A stretch of 10,534 nucleotides of DNA from contig PUNN01000130.1 of NCBI GenBank assembly GCA_003552605.1, positions 1 to 10,534 on the forward strand, given 5' to 3'. The number at the start of each line of letters is the position of its first letter. The stretch's first letter is position 1. The notes under the pieces were generated by a model. It saw only the letters and a program-made list of their open reading frames with translations. It had not been told where the DNA came from and made no database searches. Source of the DNA: Phycisphaeraceae bacterium (lineage in GTDB: Bacteria > Planctomycetota > Phycisphaerae > Phycisphaerales > Phycisphaeraceae). Positions 1 to 7,652 of this stretch are shown here, in pieces. Position numbers and translations under genes: made by a program.

Positions 1-338
1 CCGCCATCGTGCAGGATGTGGACAGTGGCCAGGTGCTGATGATGGCGTGGATGAACGAAGCGGCCCTGAAGCACACGCTGGAAAACGGGCGGGCCACGTT
101 CTACTCGCGCAGCCGCGACCGGATATGGGTCAAGGGCGAAAGCTCCGGGCATGTGCTTCAGGTGCTCGAAGCCCGGATCGACTGTGATCAGGACACGCTG
201 CTGCTTCGCTGCCGGCCGCATGGGCCGGCATGCCACGCGGGTTACCAGAGCTGCTTCTACCGCAGCGCTTCGCCGCAGGGCGACCTGAAGGTCGTGGAGG
301 AGAAGGTGTTCGACCCCGACAGCGTGTACGGTGGCTGA
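1..338 (+). CDS. hisI: Phosphoribosyl-AMP cyclohydrolase HisI, 5' end cut off by the window
   Basis: HisI opens the adenine ring of phosphoribosyl-AMP in the third step of histidine synthesis, in the cytoplasm. The reading frame is open to the left edge, and the codons before the GTG at 9 read Ala-Ile, giving the family's usual AIVQD opening. The real start therefore lies upstream, and roughly 15-25 residues are probably missing. Counting from the GTG at 9, the metal site is visible: Asp58-Cys59-Asp60-x-Asp62 (Mg and Zn ligands), then Cys75 in GPACH and Cys82 in SCFYR. The SRSR and KGESSGH motifs of the substrate site are also present. No HisE (pyrophosphohydrolase) domain is fused at the C-terminus, so this is the stand-alone form. 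The next gene starts 57 bases downstream and is functionally unrelated. Confidence 0.95.
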   Translation, partial: AIVQDVDSGQVLMMAWMNEAALKHTLENGRATFYSRSRDRIWVKGESSGHVLQVLEARIDCDQDTLLLRCRPHGPACHAGYQSCFYRSASPQGDLKVVEEKVFDPDSVYGG

Positions 339-384
339 TCGCCACCGCTCGTGTACAGAATCAGCCCATCCGCCACTATCGAGC

Positions 385-390
385 AGGAGA
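385..390 (+). promoter_or_regulatory. Ribosome binding site fixing the GTG start of the GH88-type gene
   Basis: AGGAGA lies five bases before the GTG at 396. It is the strongest Shine-Dalgarno match near this gene. It supports GTG 396 over the in-frame GTG at 351, which would add 15 residues unlike the family. Confidence 0.6.
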
Positions 391-395
391 CTTCC

Positions 396-1784
396 GTGAA
401 GATTGATGAGCAACTCAAGCCGGCCGAACTGCTCGGCCCGATCGACTGTGTGATGGAACTGGCAAAGCAGAAGGTGCTCGATATCGACCGCACCTGGGAC
501 CCGGCCAATGGCACGCCCGTGTATACCGTCGCCGGCCGCTACACCACCCGCGGCTGGACCGAGTGGACGCAGGGCTTCCAATACGGCAGCGCGCTGCTGG
601 TGTTCGACGCGACCGATGACCGGTCGATGTACGAGCTTGGTCGCGAGCGCACGCTCGAGCGGATGCTGCCGCACGTGACACATATCGGTGTGCACGATCA
701 CGGGTTCAACAACCTGTCGACTTACGGCAACATCCGCCGGCTGATCCGCGAAGGCCGGGTTGAGGACCCGGGCATGGAAGCGGAGATGCACAGCCACATC
801 CTCCGCGCCAGCGGGGCCGTGCAGGCCGCGCGGTGGGCGAAGACGTCGGATGCCGACCCGCTCGATGGCGGCGGTTACGTCTACTCCTTCAACGGCCCGC
901 AGTCGCTGTTTGTCGACACCATGCGCTCGATGCGCATCCTGGCCCTGGCCGATCAGCTTGGTCACGTGCTGATGGGCGAGCACGATGAGCGGATCAACCT
1001 GCTTGGCCGGGCAATCGCTCACGGGCTGACCACGGCAAAGTACATCGTGTTCTACGGTGACAGCGGCCACAGCTACGATGTCCGCGGCCGCACGGCTCAC
1101 GAGGCGATCTTCAACCGCAACGATGGCCGCTTCCGCTGCCGCTCCACGCAGCAGGGCTACTCGCCGTTCTCGACCTGGACGCGAGGGCTGGCGTGGGCTG
1201 TCTGCGGCTACGCCGAGCAGCTGGAATACCTCGCCACGCTGCCCAAAGGGGCGATCCGGCAGGCCACGGGTATCGACGATGCCCGGGTGATCGAGCGCTA
1301 CGAGCAGGCGGCGCTGGCCACGAGCGACCACTACATCGACGATTGTGCTGCCTCCGATGGCATCGTCTACTGGGACGATGGCGCCCCGGGCCTGGTCAAC
1401 CTCGGCGACTGGCGGTCGCGGCCGGCCGAGCCCTACAACGACCACGAGCCGGTCGATGGGACCGCTTCGGCGATCACCGCACAGGGGCTGATCCGCCTCG
1501 GCCGGTACCTCGGCGGTGAGCGGGGGGGGCGGTATCTCCAGGCCGGGCTGAGCATCGCCCGCGTCCTGTTCGATGAGCCGTATCTCTCCACAGAGCCACA
1601 GCACCAGGGGCTGCTGCTGCACTCGATCTACCACCGACCCAACAACTGGGACCACATCCCCGAAGGCCGTCGGATTCCGTGCGGCGAATCGAGTCTCTGG
1701 GGCGACTACCACCTGCTCGAGTTGGCGGTGCTGATCCAGCGACTGGCCGGGGAAAAACCGTACATGGTGTTTTTTGATTCGTGA
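396..1784 (+). CDS. GH88-type unsaturated glucuronyl hydrolase
   Basis: Family 88 enzymes remove the 4,5-unsaturated uronic acid that polysaccharide lyases leave at the non-reducing end of glycosaminoglycan, xanthan or similar oligosaccharides, by hydrating the double bond. From the GTG at 396 the protein has 462 residues. HDHGF at 100-104 carries Asp101 and LFVDTMRSM at 171-179 carries Asp174; these match the two catalytic aspartates of characterised GH88 enzymes (Asp88 and Asp149 in the Bacillus GL1 enzyme). Other (alpha/alpha)6-barrel motifs follow: STWTRGLAWAVCGYA (259-273), DGTASAITAQGL (354-365) and LWGDYHLLELAVLI (434-447). No signal peptide is visible, so it probably acts in the cytoplasm on imported fragments. 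It is longer than the roughly 375-residue characterised enzymes. No lyase or transporter is nearby. GH105 is the main alternative, but the HD.GF motif favours GH88. Exact substrate cannot be read from sequence. Confidence 0.85.
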   Translation: MKIDEQLKPAELLGPIDCVMELAKQKVLDIDRTWDPANGTPVYTVAGRYTTRGWTEWTQGFQYGSALLVFDATDDRSMYELGRERTLERMLPHVTHIGVHDHGFNNLSTYGNIRRLIREGRVEDPGMEAEMHSHILRASGAVQAARWAKTSDADPLDGGGYVYSFNGPQSLFVDTMRSMRILALADQLGHVLMGEHDERINLLGRAIAHGLTTAKYIVFYGDSGHSYDVRGRTAHEAIFNRNDGRFRCRSTQQGYSPFSTWTRGLAWAVCGYAEQLEYLATLPKGAIRQATGIDDARVIERYEQAALATSDHYIDDCAASDGIVYWDDGAPGLVNLGDWRSRPAEPYNDHEPVDGTASAITAQGLIRLGRYLGGERGGRYLQAGLSIARVLFDEPYLSTEPQHQGLLLHSIYHRPNNWDHIPEGRRIPCGESSLWGDYHLLELAVLIQRLAGEKPYMVFFDS

Positions 1785-1845
1785 GGGGCGGATGGCTGCA
1801 ATCTGATAAGCAAACAACATCGATTGGCAGTTTATTGCCTTCTGG

Positions 1846-1865
1846 CCGCGCCTTCGAGGTGGCGG
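1846..1865 (+). terminator. Weak hairpin after the GH88-type gene, possible terminator
   Basis: CCGCGCC (1846-1852) can pair with GGTGGCGG (1858-1865) with one bulge and one G-U pair around a TTCGA loop. It lies about 60 bases past the stop at 1784. Only a short TTT follows, so a rho-independent terminator is possible but weak. Confidence 0.22.
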
Positions 1866-1866
1866 T

Positions 1867-1895
1867 TTGACGGTTTCGTGTCCTCACCGTAGATT
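1867..1895 (+). promoter_or_regulatory. Candidate sigma70 promoter for the short-chain dehydrogenase
   Basis: TTGACG (1867-1872, 5 of 6 to consensus) is followed after 17 bases by TAGATT (1890-1895, 4 of 6). It sits in the most AT-rich stretch of the gap between the glycosidase and the dehydrogenase. It would give a leader of about 130 bases before the ATG at 2034. A second TATAA-like stretch occurs at 1903-1908. Position and match are seen; activity is inferred. Confidence 0.4.
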
Positions 1896-2033
1896 ATCAA
1901 CTTATAAACCCGTACCGTGAAGCGTGTTACCGCTTGGTTGCGCTGCGCGCATCACGGGCCGTCAGCGGAGCATTGTGGGCCGATCGCGCCCGCACTGGTG
2001 GCCGTTGATGAGACATGTCGAGGGACCGCGTTG

Positions 2034-2819
<786 letters not shown>

Positions 2820-2848
2820 CCCTCCTGCCATCCAGTGGGGCGAGTCTC

Positions 2849-3997
2849 ATGGCCAGTACCACAAAAACCGACAGCCGTGCCCGAAGCCGCCGACCGGCGG
2901 CCCCGGCCCCGTTGCAGAGGCGGGTGAAGACGCTTCAACAGCGGCTCGAGGAGGCCGACTGCCCTGCGCTGCTGGTGGTCAACCCCAGGGATATCCGGTA
3001 CCTGACCGGCTTCATCGGCGATGACAGTTGGGCCGTGGTCGCGGCACGTTCGAGCCAGATATATGTCCTCAGCGACTTCCGCTTCCAGGAGCAGATCCCC
3101 CAGCAGGCGCCGCACGTCAGCCCCATCATCCGCAAGGGACCGATCGAGGATGAACTGGTCAAGCTGTTCAAGCGGCTCAAGCTGAGTCGGATCGGCCTTC
3201 AGGCCAGCCACACCACCATCGCGCAGCGCAAGAAGCTCGCCAAGGCCCTGGGTGCCTCGAAGCTGAAGGACCTCGATGATGGCATCCTCGAGCAGCGGGC
3301 GATCAAAGATGCGGATGAAATCCGCCTCATCCGCCGCGCCGGTGCCCTCCAGCAGGAGGCCTTGCGCCAGGTGAGCGGCCAGCTCCATCCCGGGCAGACC
3401 GAGTTCGAGATCGCAGCGCTGCTGGAATTCCATATCCGGCGGCTCGGGGCCGATGGGGTGAGCTTCCCATCCATCGTGGCGGTCGACGCCAACGCGGCCC
3501 TGCCCCATGCCATACCCGGCCGGGCCAAGCTCAAAAGTGGCAGCATGGTGCTGATTGACTGGGGGGCCAGGCTGGAAGGCTATTGTGCGGACATGACGCG
3601 GGTGCTGGCGCTGGACAAGATGAAGCCGAAGGTCCAGGAACTGTACAAGGTGTGCCTGGCGGCGCAGGAGGCCGCGATCGCGAAGGTTAAGCCGGGGGTG
3701 CCCATGGTGGAGGTCGACAAGGCGGCGCGCGATGTGATTGCAAAAGCGGGATACGGCGACTACTTCGGTCACGGCCTCGGACACGGCTTGGGACTGGATG
3801 TGCACGAGAAGCCGACCCTGTCGCCACGGAGCGAGGGCGAACTCGAACCGGGACACGTGGTGACCATCGAGCCGGGCATTTACCTTCCTGGAGTGGGCGG
3901 CGTGCGGATTGAAGATGATGTGCTGGTGACCCCACGCGGTCGACAGGTGTTGACCGACTTGCCCAAGGACCTCGAATCCGCCATTATTCACCCCTGA
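2849..3997 (+). CDS. M24 family Xaa-Pro peptidase (aminopeptidase P / prolidase type)
   Basis: This is a cytoplasmic dinuclear-metal peptidase that cleaves the bond before proline in peptides. It has 382 residues. An N-terminal creatinase-type domain (about 25-155, with NPRDIRYLTGF) precedes the pita-bread catalytic domain (about 160-375). All five metal ligands are present: Asp237 (IDWG), Asp248 (ADMTRV), His312 (HGLGHGLG), Glu341 (TIEPGIY) and Glu355 (RIEDD). His220 (LPHA) and His319 (DVHE) fit the active-site histidines. The first 20 residues are basic and Ala/Pro-rich, unlike the family, and the Shine-Dalgarno before ATG 2849 is weak, so a start inside the frame (TTG codon 22 or GTG codon 26) is possible. 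The gene follows the dehydrogenase by 29 bases and may be cotranscribed. Prolidase and aminopeptidase P cannot be separated from sequence alone. Confidence 0.92.
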   Translation: MASTTKTDSRARSRRPAAPAPLQRRVKTLQQRLEEADCPALLVVNPRDIRYLTGFIGDDSWAVVAARSSQIYVLSDFRFQEQIPQQAPHVSPIIRKGPIEDELVKLFKRLKLSRIGLQASHTTIAQRKKLAKALGASKLKDLDDGILEQRAIKDADEIRLIRRAGALQQEALRQVSGQLHPGQTEFEIAALLEFHIRRLGADGVSFPSIVAVDANAALPHAIPGRAKLKSGSMVLIDWGARLEGYCADMTRVLALDKMKPKVQELYKVCLAAQEAAIAKVKPGVPMVEVDKAARDVIAKAGYGDYFGHGLGHGLGLDVHEKPTLSPRSEGELEPGHVVTIEPGIYLPGVGGVRIEDDVLVTPRGRQVLTDLPKDLESAIIHP

Positions 3998-4089
3998 CCC
4001 CCGGAAGTGGCCCCCGGAAGTGGCCCCCGGAAGTGGCCCCCGGAAGTGCCCCCCGGAAATGGCCGCCGGAAGCAGCCGCCCGGAAGTGG
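3998..4089 (+). repeat. Seven-copy 13-bp GC-rich tandem repeat directly after the peptidase stop codon
   Basis: The unit is CCCCCGGAAGTGG. Copies 1-3 (3998-4010, 4011-4023, 4024-4036) are identical. Copy 4 (4037-4049) ends in GC instead of GG, copy 5 (4050-4062) reads GGAAATGG, copy 6 (4063-4075) is CCGCCGGAAGCAG, and copy 7 (4076-4089) is CCGCCCGGAAGTGG with one extra base. Divergence rises toward accB. The first copy begins on the base after the TGA at 3995-3997. Thirteen is not a multiple of three and no frame here looks like a protein, so the array is noncoding. Confidence 0.95.
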
Positions 4090-4123
4090 GGCGACTGGGA
4101 ACGGGGTCATGGAAGTTGGATCC

Positions 4124-4142
4124 CCGGAGGTTCAACCTCTGG
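4124..4142 (+). other. Hairpin in the leader region before accB
   Basis: CCGGAGG (4124-4130) pairs with CCTCTGG (4136-4142) around a TTCAA loop, seven pairs including one G-U in RNA. No T-tract follows, so it is either a poor terminator for the peptidase gene or a leader structure for accB. The rest of 4090-4271 has a five-pair hairpin at 4202-4216 (CCCGG/CCGGG) and a short palindrome at 4231-4241, and no open frame that looks real. Confidence 0.4.
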
Positions 4143-4159
4143 CAAACGCGGGATATACA
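4131..4159 (+). promoter_or_regulatory. Weak candidate promoter for accBC
   Basis: TTCAAC (4131-4136) and TATACA (4154-4159) are separated by 17 bases and resemble a poor -35 and a moderate -10 element. The -35 overlaps the loop of the hairpin at 4124-4142. It would start transcription about 105 bases before accB. The match is weak; it is listed because the TATACA stretch is the only AT-rich element in this gap. Confidence 0.22.
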
Positions 4160-4271
4160 GCGTGTCTGATTCATCCGCATGCCGTAGTGGCACTCGAATC
4201 TCCCGGTCAGGCCGGGGGGCAAAAAGCGGTGTCCCGGGGACCACGCGTGCAGGTACGAGGCTGAAGCGTCC

Positions 4272-4760
4272 ATGATTGATCTGAAGACAATCCGTTCCCT
4301 GGTCAAGCTGATGGTGGATAACGATCTTTCGGAGATCGACCTCGAGGACCAGGGTGAAAAGGTCAAGCTCCGTCGCGGCAGCAGCAGTGCCGCGCCGGCG
4401 ATCAGTTACGCCCCGCCACCCTCGGGCGGCGCGGCGGGGTCGGCGCCGGCGCCGCCGGTGCCGACGAGCACCGCCGCTGAGGCGGCGCCGCCGGCGCCGG
4501 CCGGTGGGGCGGATGAAGGGCTGGTGGCGGTCACCAGCCCCATGGTGGGCACCTTCTACTCGGCGCCGAGCCCGGATGCCGCCCCCTTTGTCAAGGTCGG
4601 CGATGCCATCGAGCCCGACACCGTGGTCTGCCTGATCGAGGCGATGAAGGTGTTCAACGAGATCAAGGCCGAGGCGTCCGGACGCATCGAGAAGGTGCTT
4701 GTCAGCAGTGGCGAGGCGGTCGAGTTCGGCCAGCCGCTGCTGATGGTGCGGCCGGCCTGA
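4272..4760 (+). CDS. accB: Biotin carboxyl carrier protein of acetyl-CoA carboxylase
   Basis: AccB carries carboxy-biotin between biotin carboxylase and the carboxyltransferase in malonyl-CoA synthesis, the first committed step of fatty acid synthesis. Its 162 residues show the normal three-part layout: an N-terminal helical region (1-36, MIDLKTIRSLV to VKLRR), an Ala/Pro/Gly/Ser linker (about 37-82), and a biotinyl domain (83-162). The biotinylated lysine is Lys126 in the EAMKV motif, and TSPMVGTFY at 88-96 begins the domain. The linker is encoded by very GC-rich DNA with repeated GGCGCC units that could fold strongly. ATG 4272 is the only sensible start; GAGG at 4257-4260 is the nearest ribosome-site-like stretch, rather far at 11 bases. 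accC follows, as in most bacteria. Confidence 0.97.
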   Translation: MIDLKTIRSLVKLMVDNDLSEIDLEDQGEKVKLRRGSSSAAPAISYAPPPSGGAAGSAPAPPVPTSTAAEAAPPAPAGGADEGLVAVTSPMVGTFYSAPSPDAAPFVKVGDAIEPDTVVCLIEAMKVFNEIKAEASGRIEKVLVSSGEAVEFGQPLLMVRPA

Positions 4761-4787
4761 GTGGCCTTGAACGAGCATGAAAACAAC

Positions 4788-4806
4788 CCCGGCCGACACG
4801 GCCGGG
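4788..4806 (+). other. Perfect 8-bp hairpin between accB and accC
   Basis: CCCGGCCG (4788-4795) and CGGCCGGG (4799-4806) form a perfect all-GC stem with an ACA loop. It lies 27 bases after the accB stop and 18 bases before the accC ATG at 4825. With no T-tract it is more likely to tune accC translation or processing of the accBC message than to terminate it; that role is inferred. Confidence 0.5.
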
Positions 4807-4824
4807 TGGCGGACCCTGCCATCG

Positions 4825-6180
4825 ATGTTCAGCCGGATTCTGATTGCCAATCGTGGCGAAATCGCCGTCCGCATCATCCGCGCCGCGCGGGAGATGGACA
4901 TCGAGACCGTCGCCGTCTACTCCACCGCCGATGCCGATTCGCTGCACGTGAAAATGGCCGACCGTGCCATCTGCATCGGCCCGCCGCCGGCGCTGGAAAG
5001 TTATCTCAACATTCCACGGATCATCAGCGCCGCGGAGGTCGCCAACGTCGATGCGATCCACCCCGGCTACGGGTTCCTGGCCGAGAACGCCCACTTCGCC
5101 GAGGTCTGCCGCTCATGCAACATCGAGTTCATCGGCCCGAGCGTCGAGGCCATGAGCGCCCTCGGTGACAAGGTCAGGTGCCGCACGCTGGCACTGGATC
5201 ACAAGGTGCCCACCAGCCCCGGTTCAAAAGGGAAGATTGAAAGCGAGGACGATGCGATCAAGCTCGCCCGGAAGATCGGCTACCCGGTGATGATCAAGGC
5301 CGCCGCCGGGGGCGGTGGTCGCGGCATGCGGGTGGCTCATAACGACATCTCCCTGCGCTCCGGCCTGTCCAGTGCGATGAACGAGGCCCAGGGTGCCTTC
5401 GGCGATGCCACCGTCTATATCGAGAAGTACATCGAGCATCCCCGCCACGTCGAGGTGCAGATCATCGGTGATCAGCATGGCAATGTCGTACACCTGTTCG
5501 AACGTGACTGCACCATGCAGCGCCGGCATCAGAAGCTGATCGAGGAATCACCCTGCCCCGTGCTTGACGATGAGAGTCGTGGCGAGATATGCCGCGCTGC
5601 CGTCCGGCTGGCCAAGGCCGCCGGCTACTATTCGGCCGGGACCGTCGAGTTTCTGATGAGCCAGCAGCGCGAATTCTACCTGATGGAGGTCAACACGCGG
5701 TTGCAGGTCGAGCATCCCGTCAGCGAGATGGTGACGGGCCTGGACCTGGTGAAGCTTCAGCTCCGTGTCGCCGCCGGTGAGAAACTGCCGGTCACGCAGC
5801 GGCAGATTCAGCAGCACGGCCATGCCATCGAGGTGCGCATCAACGCTGAGGATCCTGACAACCGCTTCTCGCCGAGCCCCGGCCGCATTGATCACCTGCA
5901 CCTGCCTGGCGGGCCGGGTGTGCGCATGGACACCCACTGCACGCCAGGTTACCGCGTGCCGCCCAACTACGATTCGATGATCGGCAAGCTGATCACCTGG
6001 CAACCGACCCGTCTCGAGGCCATCGCCACCATGCAGCGGGCCCTTGCGGAATTCGAGATCGCGCCGATCAAGACGACGATCCCGCTGCACATGACACTGA
6101 TGGGCAATGCCGATTTCCGCGAGTCGAACACCCACATCCACTTTGTCGAGAAGCTGCTCGGCGGCACGGGCACGCCCTGA
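4825..6180 (+). CDS. accC: Biotin carboxylase subunit of acetyl-CoA carboxylase
   Basis: AccC uses ATP and bicarbonate to carboxylate the biotin on AccB. It has 451 residues, close to the E. coli protein (about 450). The start at ATG 4825 gives MFSRILIANRGEIAVR, the near-invariant opening of the family; the in-frame ATG at 4777 would add 16 residues unlike it and place the intergenic hairpin inside the gene. Domains: N-terminal biotin carboxylase domain (1-112), ATP-grasp (115-310) and C-terminal domain (330-445). Residues matching the E. coli active site are all present: Lys116, Lys158, the glycine loop 162-165, His208, Lys237, Glu275, Glu288, Asn290, Arg292, Glu296 and Arg338. It lies 64 bases downstream of accB and should be cotranscribed. 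No clear terminator is visible in the 57 bases before the convergent fliL-like gene. Confidence 0.97.
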   Translation: MFSRILIANRGEIAVRIIRAAREMDIETVAVYSTADADSLHVKMADRAICIGPPPALESYLNIPRIISAAEVANVDAIHPGYGFLAENAHFAEVCRSCNIEFIGPSVEAMSALGDKVRCRTLALDHKVPTSPGSKGKIESEDDAIKLARKIGYPVMIKAAAGGGGRGMRVAHNDISLRSGLSSAMNEAQGAFGDATVYIEKYIEHPRHVEVQIIGDQHGNVVHLFERDCTMQRRHQKLIEESPCPVLDDESRGEICRAAVRLAKAAGYYSAGTVEFLMSQQREFYLMEVNTRLQVEHPVSEMVTGLDLVKLQLRVAAGEKLPVTQRQIQQHGHAIEVRINAEDPDNRFSPSPGRIDHLHLPGGPGVRMDTHCTPGYRVPPNYDSMIGKLITWQPTRLEAIATMQRALAEFEIAPIKTTIPLHMTLMGNADFRESNTHIHFVEKLLGGTGTP

Positions 6181-6237
6181 ACGCGGCCGCATCCGGGGCC
6201 TGCGTGCGGGGGGCGCGGGAGGTGAGGACGGAGCGGC

Positions 6238-6780
6238 TCAGAAATCGCTTCGGAAGCGCACCCAGCGGGGGATCATGACCTCTTCGACGATCGGATCGCC
6301 GCTGTCATCGAGACCGAGTCGCTTGTCCAGCTTCTGGTGGACCTGGCGCTTAATGGACTGCTTGGAGGCCTCCAGAAGCTGGGCCGGTTCAGCCTGGGCG
6401 ATGATGGTGCGTACATCGTTGGCGACCTGCGCTTCGGCGGTATCGATGCGCTCTTCGGCAAGGTCGAGGTTCCGCGTCTTGACCAGGGCCACGATGCGCA
6501 CGTCGAACTGGTAGGAGCGTCCCCATTCGTTGTTCTCGAAGCGATCCTCGATCACCAGGATCTCGCGCGGGCGGTCGAGCATCGCCTCATCATCGGGCTT
6601 GGCGCCCTCGCCCTGAACGGCACGCGGGCCGGCGGCGAGCATGAACGCAGCCACGATCACGAGGGCCTCGAGCAGGAAGATCACCAGCAGGATTATCAGC
6701 GTGCGCAGCGACATGCGCTCGCGCTTCTGCGGCTGCTGCTGAGCAGTGGCCTGGGCGGGCTGGGCGGCTCGGGGGCTCAT
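6238..6780 (-). CDS. FliL-like membrane protein next to motAB
   Basis: This is a 180-residue single-pass membrane protein. A Gln/Ala-rich cytoplasmic tail (1-26, with basic residues at 19-26) leads into a hydrophobic segment at about 27-50, then a non-cytoplasmic domain. Residues 75-100 look like a beta-rich start, 104-155 are helical and charged (SIKRQVHQKLDKRL), and a final strand holds VEEVMIPRWVRFRSDF. This layout and the position just downstream of motB match FliL, which surrounds the flagellar stator. Sequence identity to known FliL looks low by eye, so the call rests on topology, the C-terminal pattern and gene context. AGGAG at 6790-6794 lies nine bases before the ATG. It is probably the third gene of a motA-motB-fliL operon. 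Alternative: an unrelated anchored periplasmic protein. Confidence 0.6.
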   Translation of the reverse strand: MSPRAAQPAQATAQQQPQKRERMSLRTLIILLVIFLLEALVIVAAFMLAAGPRAVQGEGAKPDDEAMLDRPREILVIEDRFENNEWGRSYQFDVRIVALVKTRNLDLAEERIDTAEAQVANDVRTIIAQAEPAQLLEASKQSIKRQVHQKLDKRLGLDDSGDPIVEEVMIPRWVRFRSDF

Positions 6781-6789
6781 CGTTTCGAT

Positions 6790-6794
6790 CTCCT
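6790..6794 (-). promoter_or_regulatory. Strong ribosome binding site of the fliL-like gene
   Basis: On the minus strand AGGAG precedes the ATG at 6780 by nine bases. It fixes this start and supports the frame being real. The hairpin at 6801-6824 ends six bases upstream of it. Confidence 0.6.
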
Positions 6795-6800
6795 GGCAGC

Positions 6801-6824
6801 GCCGGGCGCATCATTGCGCCCGGC
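6801..6824 (-). other. Perfect 10-bp hairpin between motB and the fliL-like gene
   Basis: GCCGGGCGCA (6801-6810) and TGCGCCCGGC (6815-6824) are exact reverse complements around a TCAT loop. In the motB-to-fliL transcript the stem falls in the 106-base gap, just before the fliL-like ribosome site. No T-run follows, so it is a candidate attenuator, processing site or mRNA stabiliser rather than a standard terminator. Confidence 0.7.
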
Positions 6825-6886
6825 AGGGGCCCGGGCCAATGCGAGCGCCGACGATGCACGATGGCTGGTGAGGGCCATGAAGCAGG

Positions 6887-7630
6887 TCATGGGTCAAGCT
6901 CCGGGCGCGACAGATCCTTTGCTACGGCCTCCATGACCAGCACCTCGACGCGGCGGTTGCCGGTATGGCGGTCATCGTCGTACTGGCGCCGCACCAGCGG
7001 CTCGCGGTCACCGGCGGCGACCACGCGGATGCGCTCCGGCCGGATGGCGCCGCCTTCCTCGCTGAGAAGGAAATGCTCGACGTTGCGGGCACGGACATAG
7101 GACAGGTCCATGAGGTTGTCGAAATCCGAGCCGGCCAGTGCCTCGCGACTCGAAGCATGGCCGCGCACTTCGATCTTGTTGTTGTAACCCCGCATCAATT
7201 CTGCGATGCGGGCGAGTTCCTCCATCGCCTCGCCGTCAAGGTCGGCCGAATCGGGGGCGAAGCTGATCCGGCCGCCGACCACGAACTTCCACCCCTCGCG
7301 CACCCGCGTCACCTCAGGGTGGCGGCCGGTCATGCCGGGGTCGTCCGCGTTGGAGACCTCCCGGTCGGTCATGGCGCGGACCTGGAGATGTTCGAGGCGC
7401 TGCTGCATGCTCAGTTGCGGATCACGGTCCGTCGGGAAAAAGCCGCCGCCGCCTCGGAGGCCGAAGCTCTCTTTGATGACCTCGGCAATGACTTCCCACT
7501 CATCCTCCTTGCGGATTTCGCTGAATGCCGCAAGCAGGATGAAGAACACCAGGATCAGCGACATCAGGTCGCCGTAGGTCATCACCCACAGCGGAGCGCC
7601 GGCCGGCTGTTTCTTCTTTCTCCGTGTCAT
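6887..7630 (-). CDS. motB: Flagellar stator protein MotB
   Basis: MotB anchors the stator to peptidoglycan and carries the ion-binding aspartate. Its 247 residues start with a basic cytoplasmic tail (RRKKK), then one membrane segment (about 17-37) containing Asp21 in TYGDLMSLILVFF, the position of the essential Asp32 of E. coli MotB. A linker with a Gly-rich patch (58-63) leads to an OmpA-type peptidoglycan-binding domain at about 118-233. Its motifs are ISFAPDSADL (122-131), IEVRGHASS (153-161), LSYVRARNV (176-184) and TGNRRVEV (223-230). The gene begins 22 bases after the motA stop with no good Shine-Dalgarno of its own, so coupling to motA is likely. Whether the motor uses protons or sodium cannot be decided from the sequence. 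A non-flagellar OmpA/MotB protein is less likely given MotA beside it. Confidence 0.93.
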   Translation of the reverse strand: MTRRKKKQPAGAPLWVMTYGDLMSLILVFFILLAAFSEIRKEDEWEVIAEVIKESFGLRGGGGFFPTDRDPQLSMQQRLEHLQVRAMTDREVSNADDPGMTGRHPEVTRVREGWKFVVGGRISFAPDSADLDGEAMEELARIAELMRGYNNKIEVRGHASSREALAGSDFDNLMDLSYVRARNVEHFLLSEEGGAIRPERIRVVAAGDREPLVRRQYDDDRHTGNRRVEVLVMEAVAKDLSRPELDP

Positions 7631-7652
7631 GGCGGATTCAGTTCAAGGCGGT

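Noticed and set aside
3998..4089. The repeat array as a CRISPR
   Set aside because: The units are 13 bp with no spacers between them and no cas genes nearby.
4007..4275. Small plus-strand open frames across the tandem repeat
   Set aside because: They only exist because the GC-rich 13-bp units lack stops; the products are simple repeats and do not match any family pattern.
6181..6237. Bidirectional terminator between accC and the fliL-like gene
   Set aside because: Only short imperfect pairings are visible and there is no T-tract on either strand, so I cannot support a terminator.
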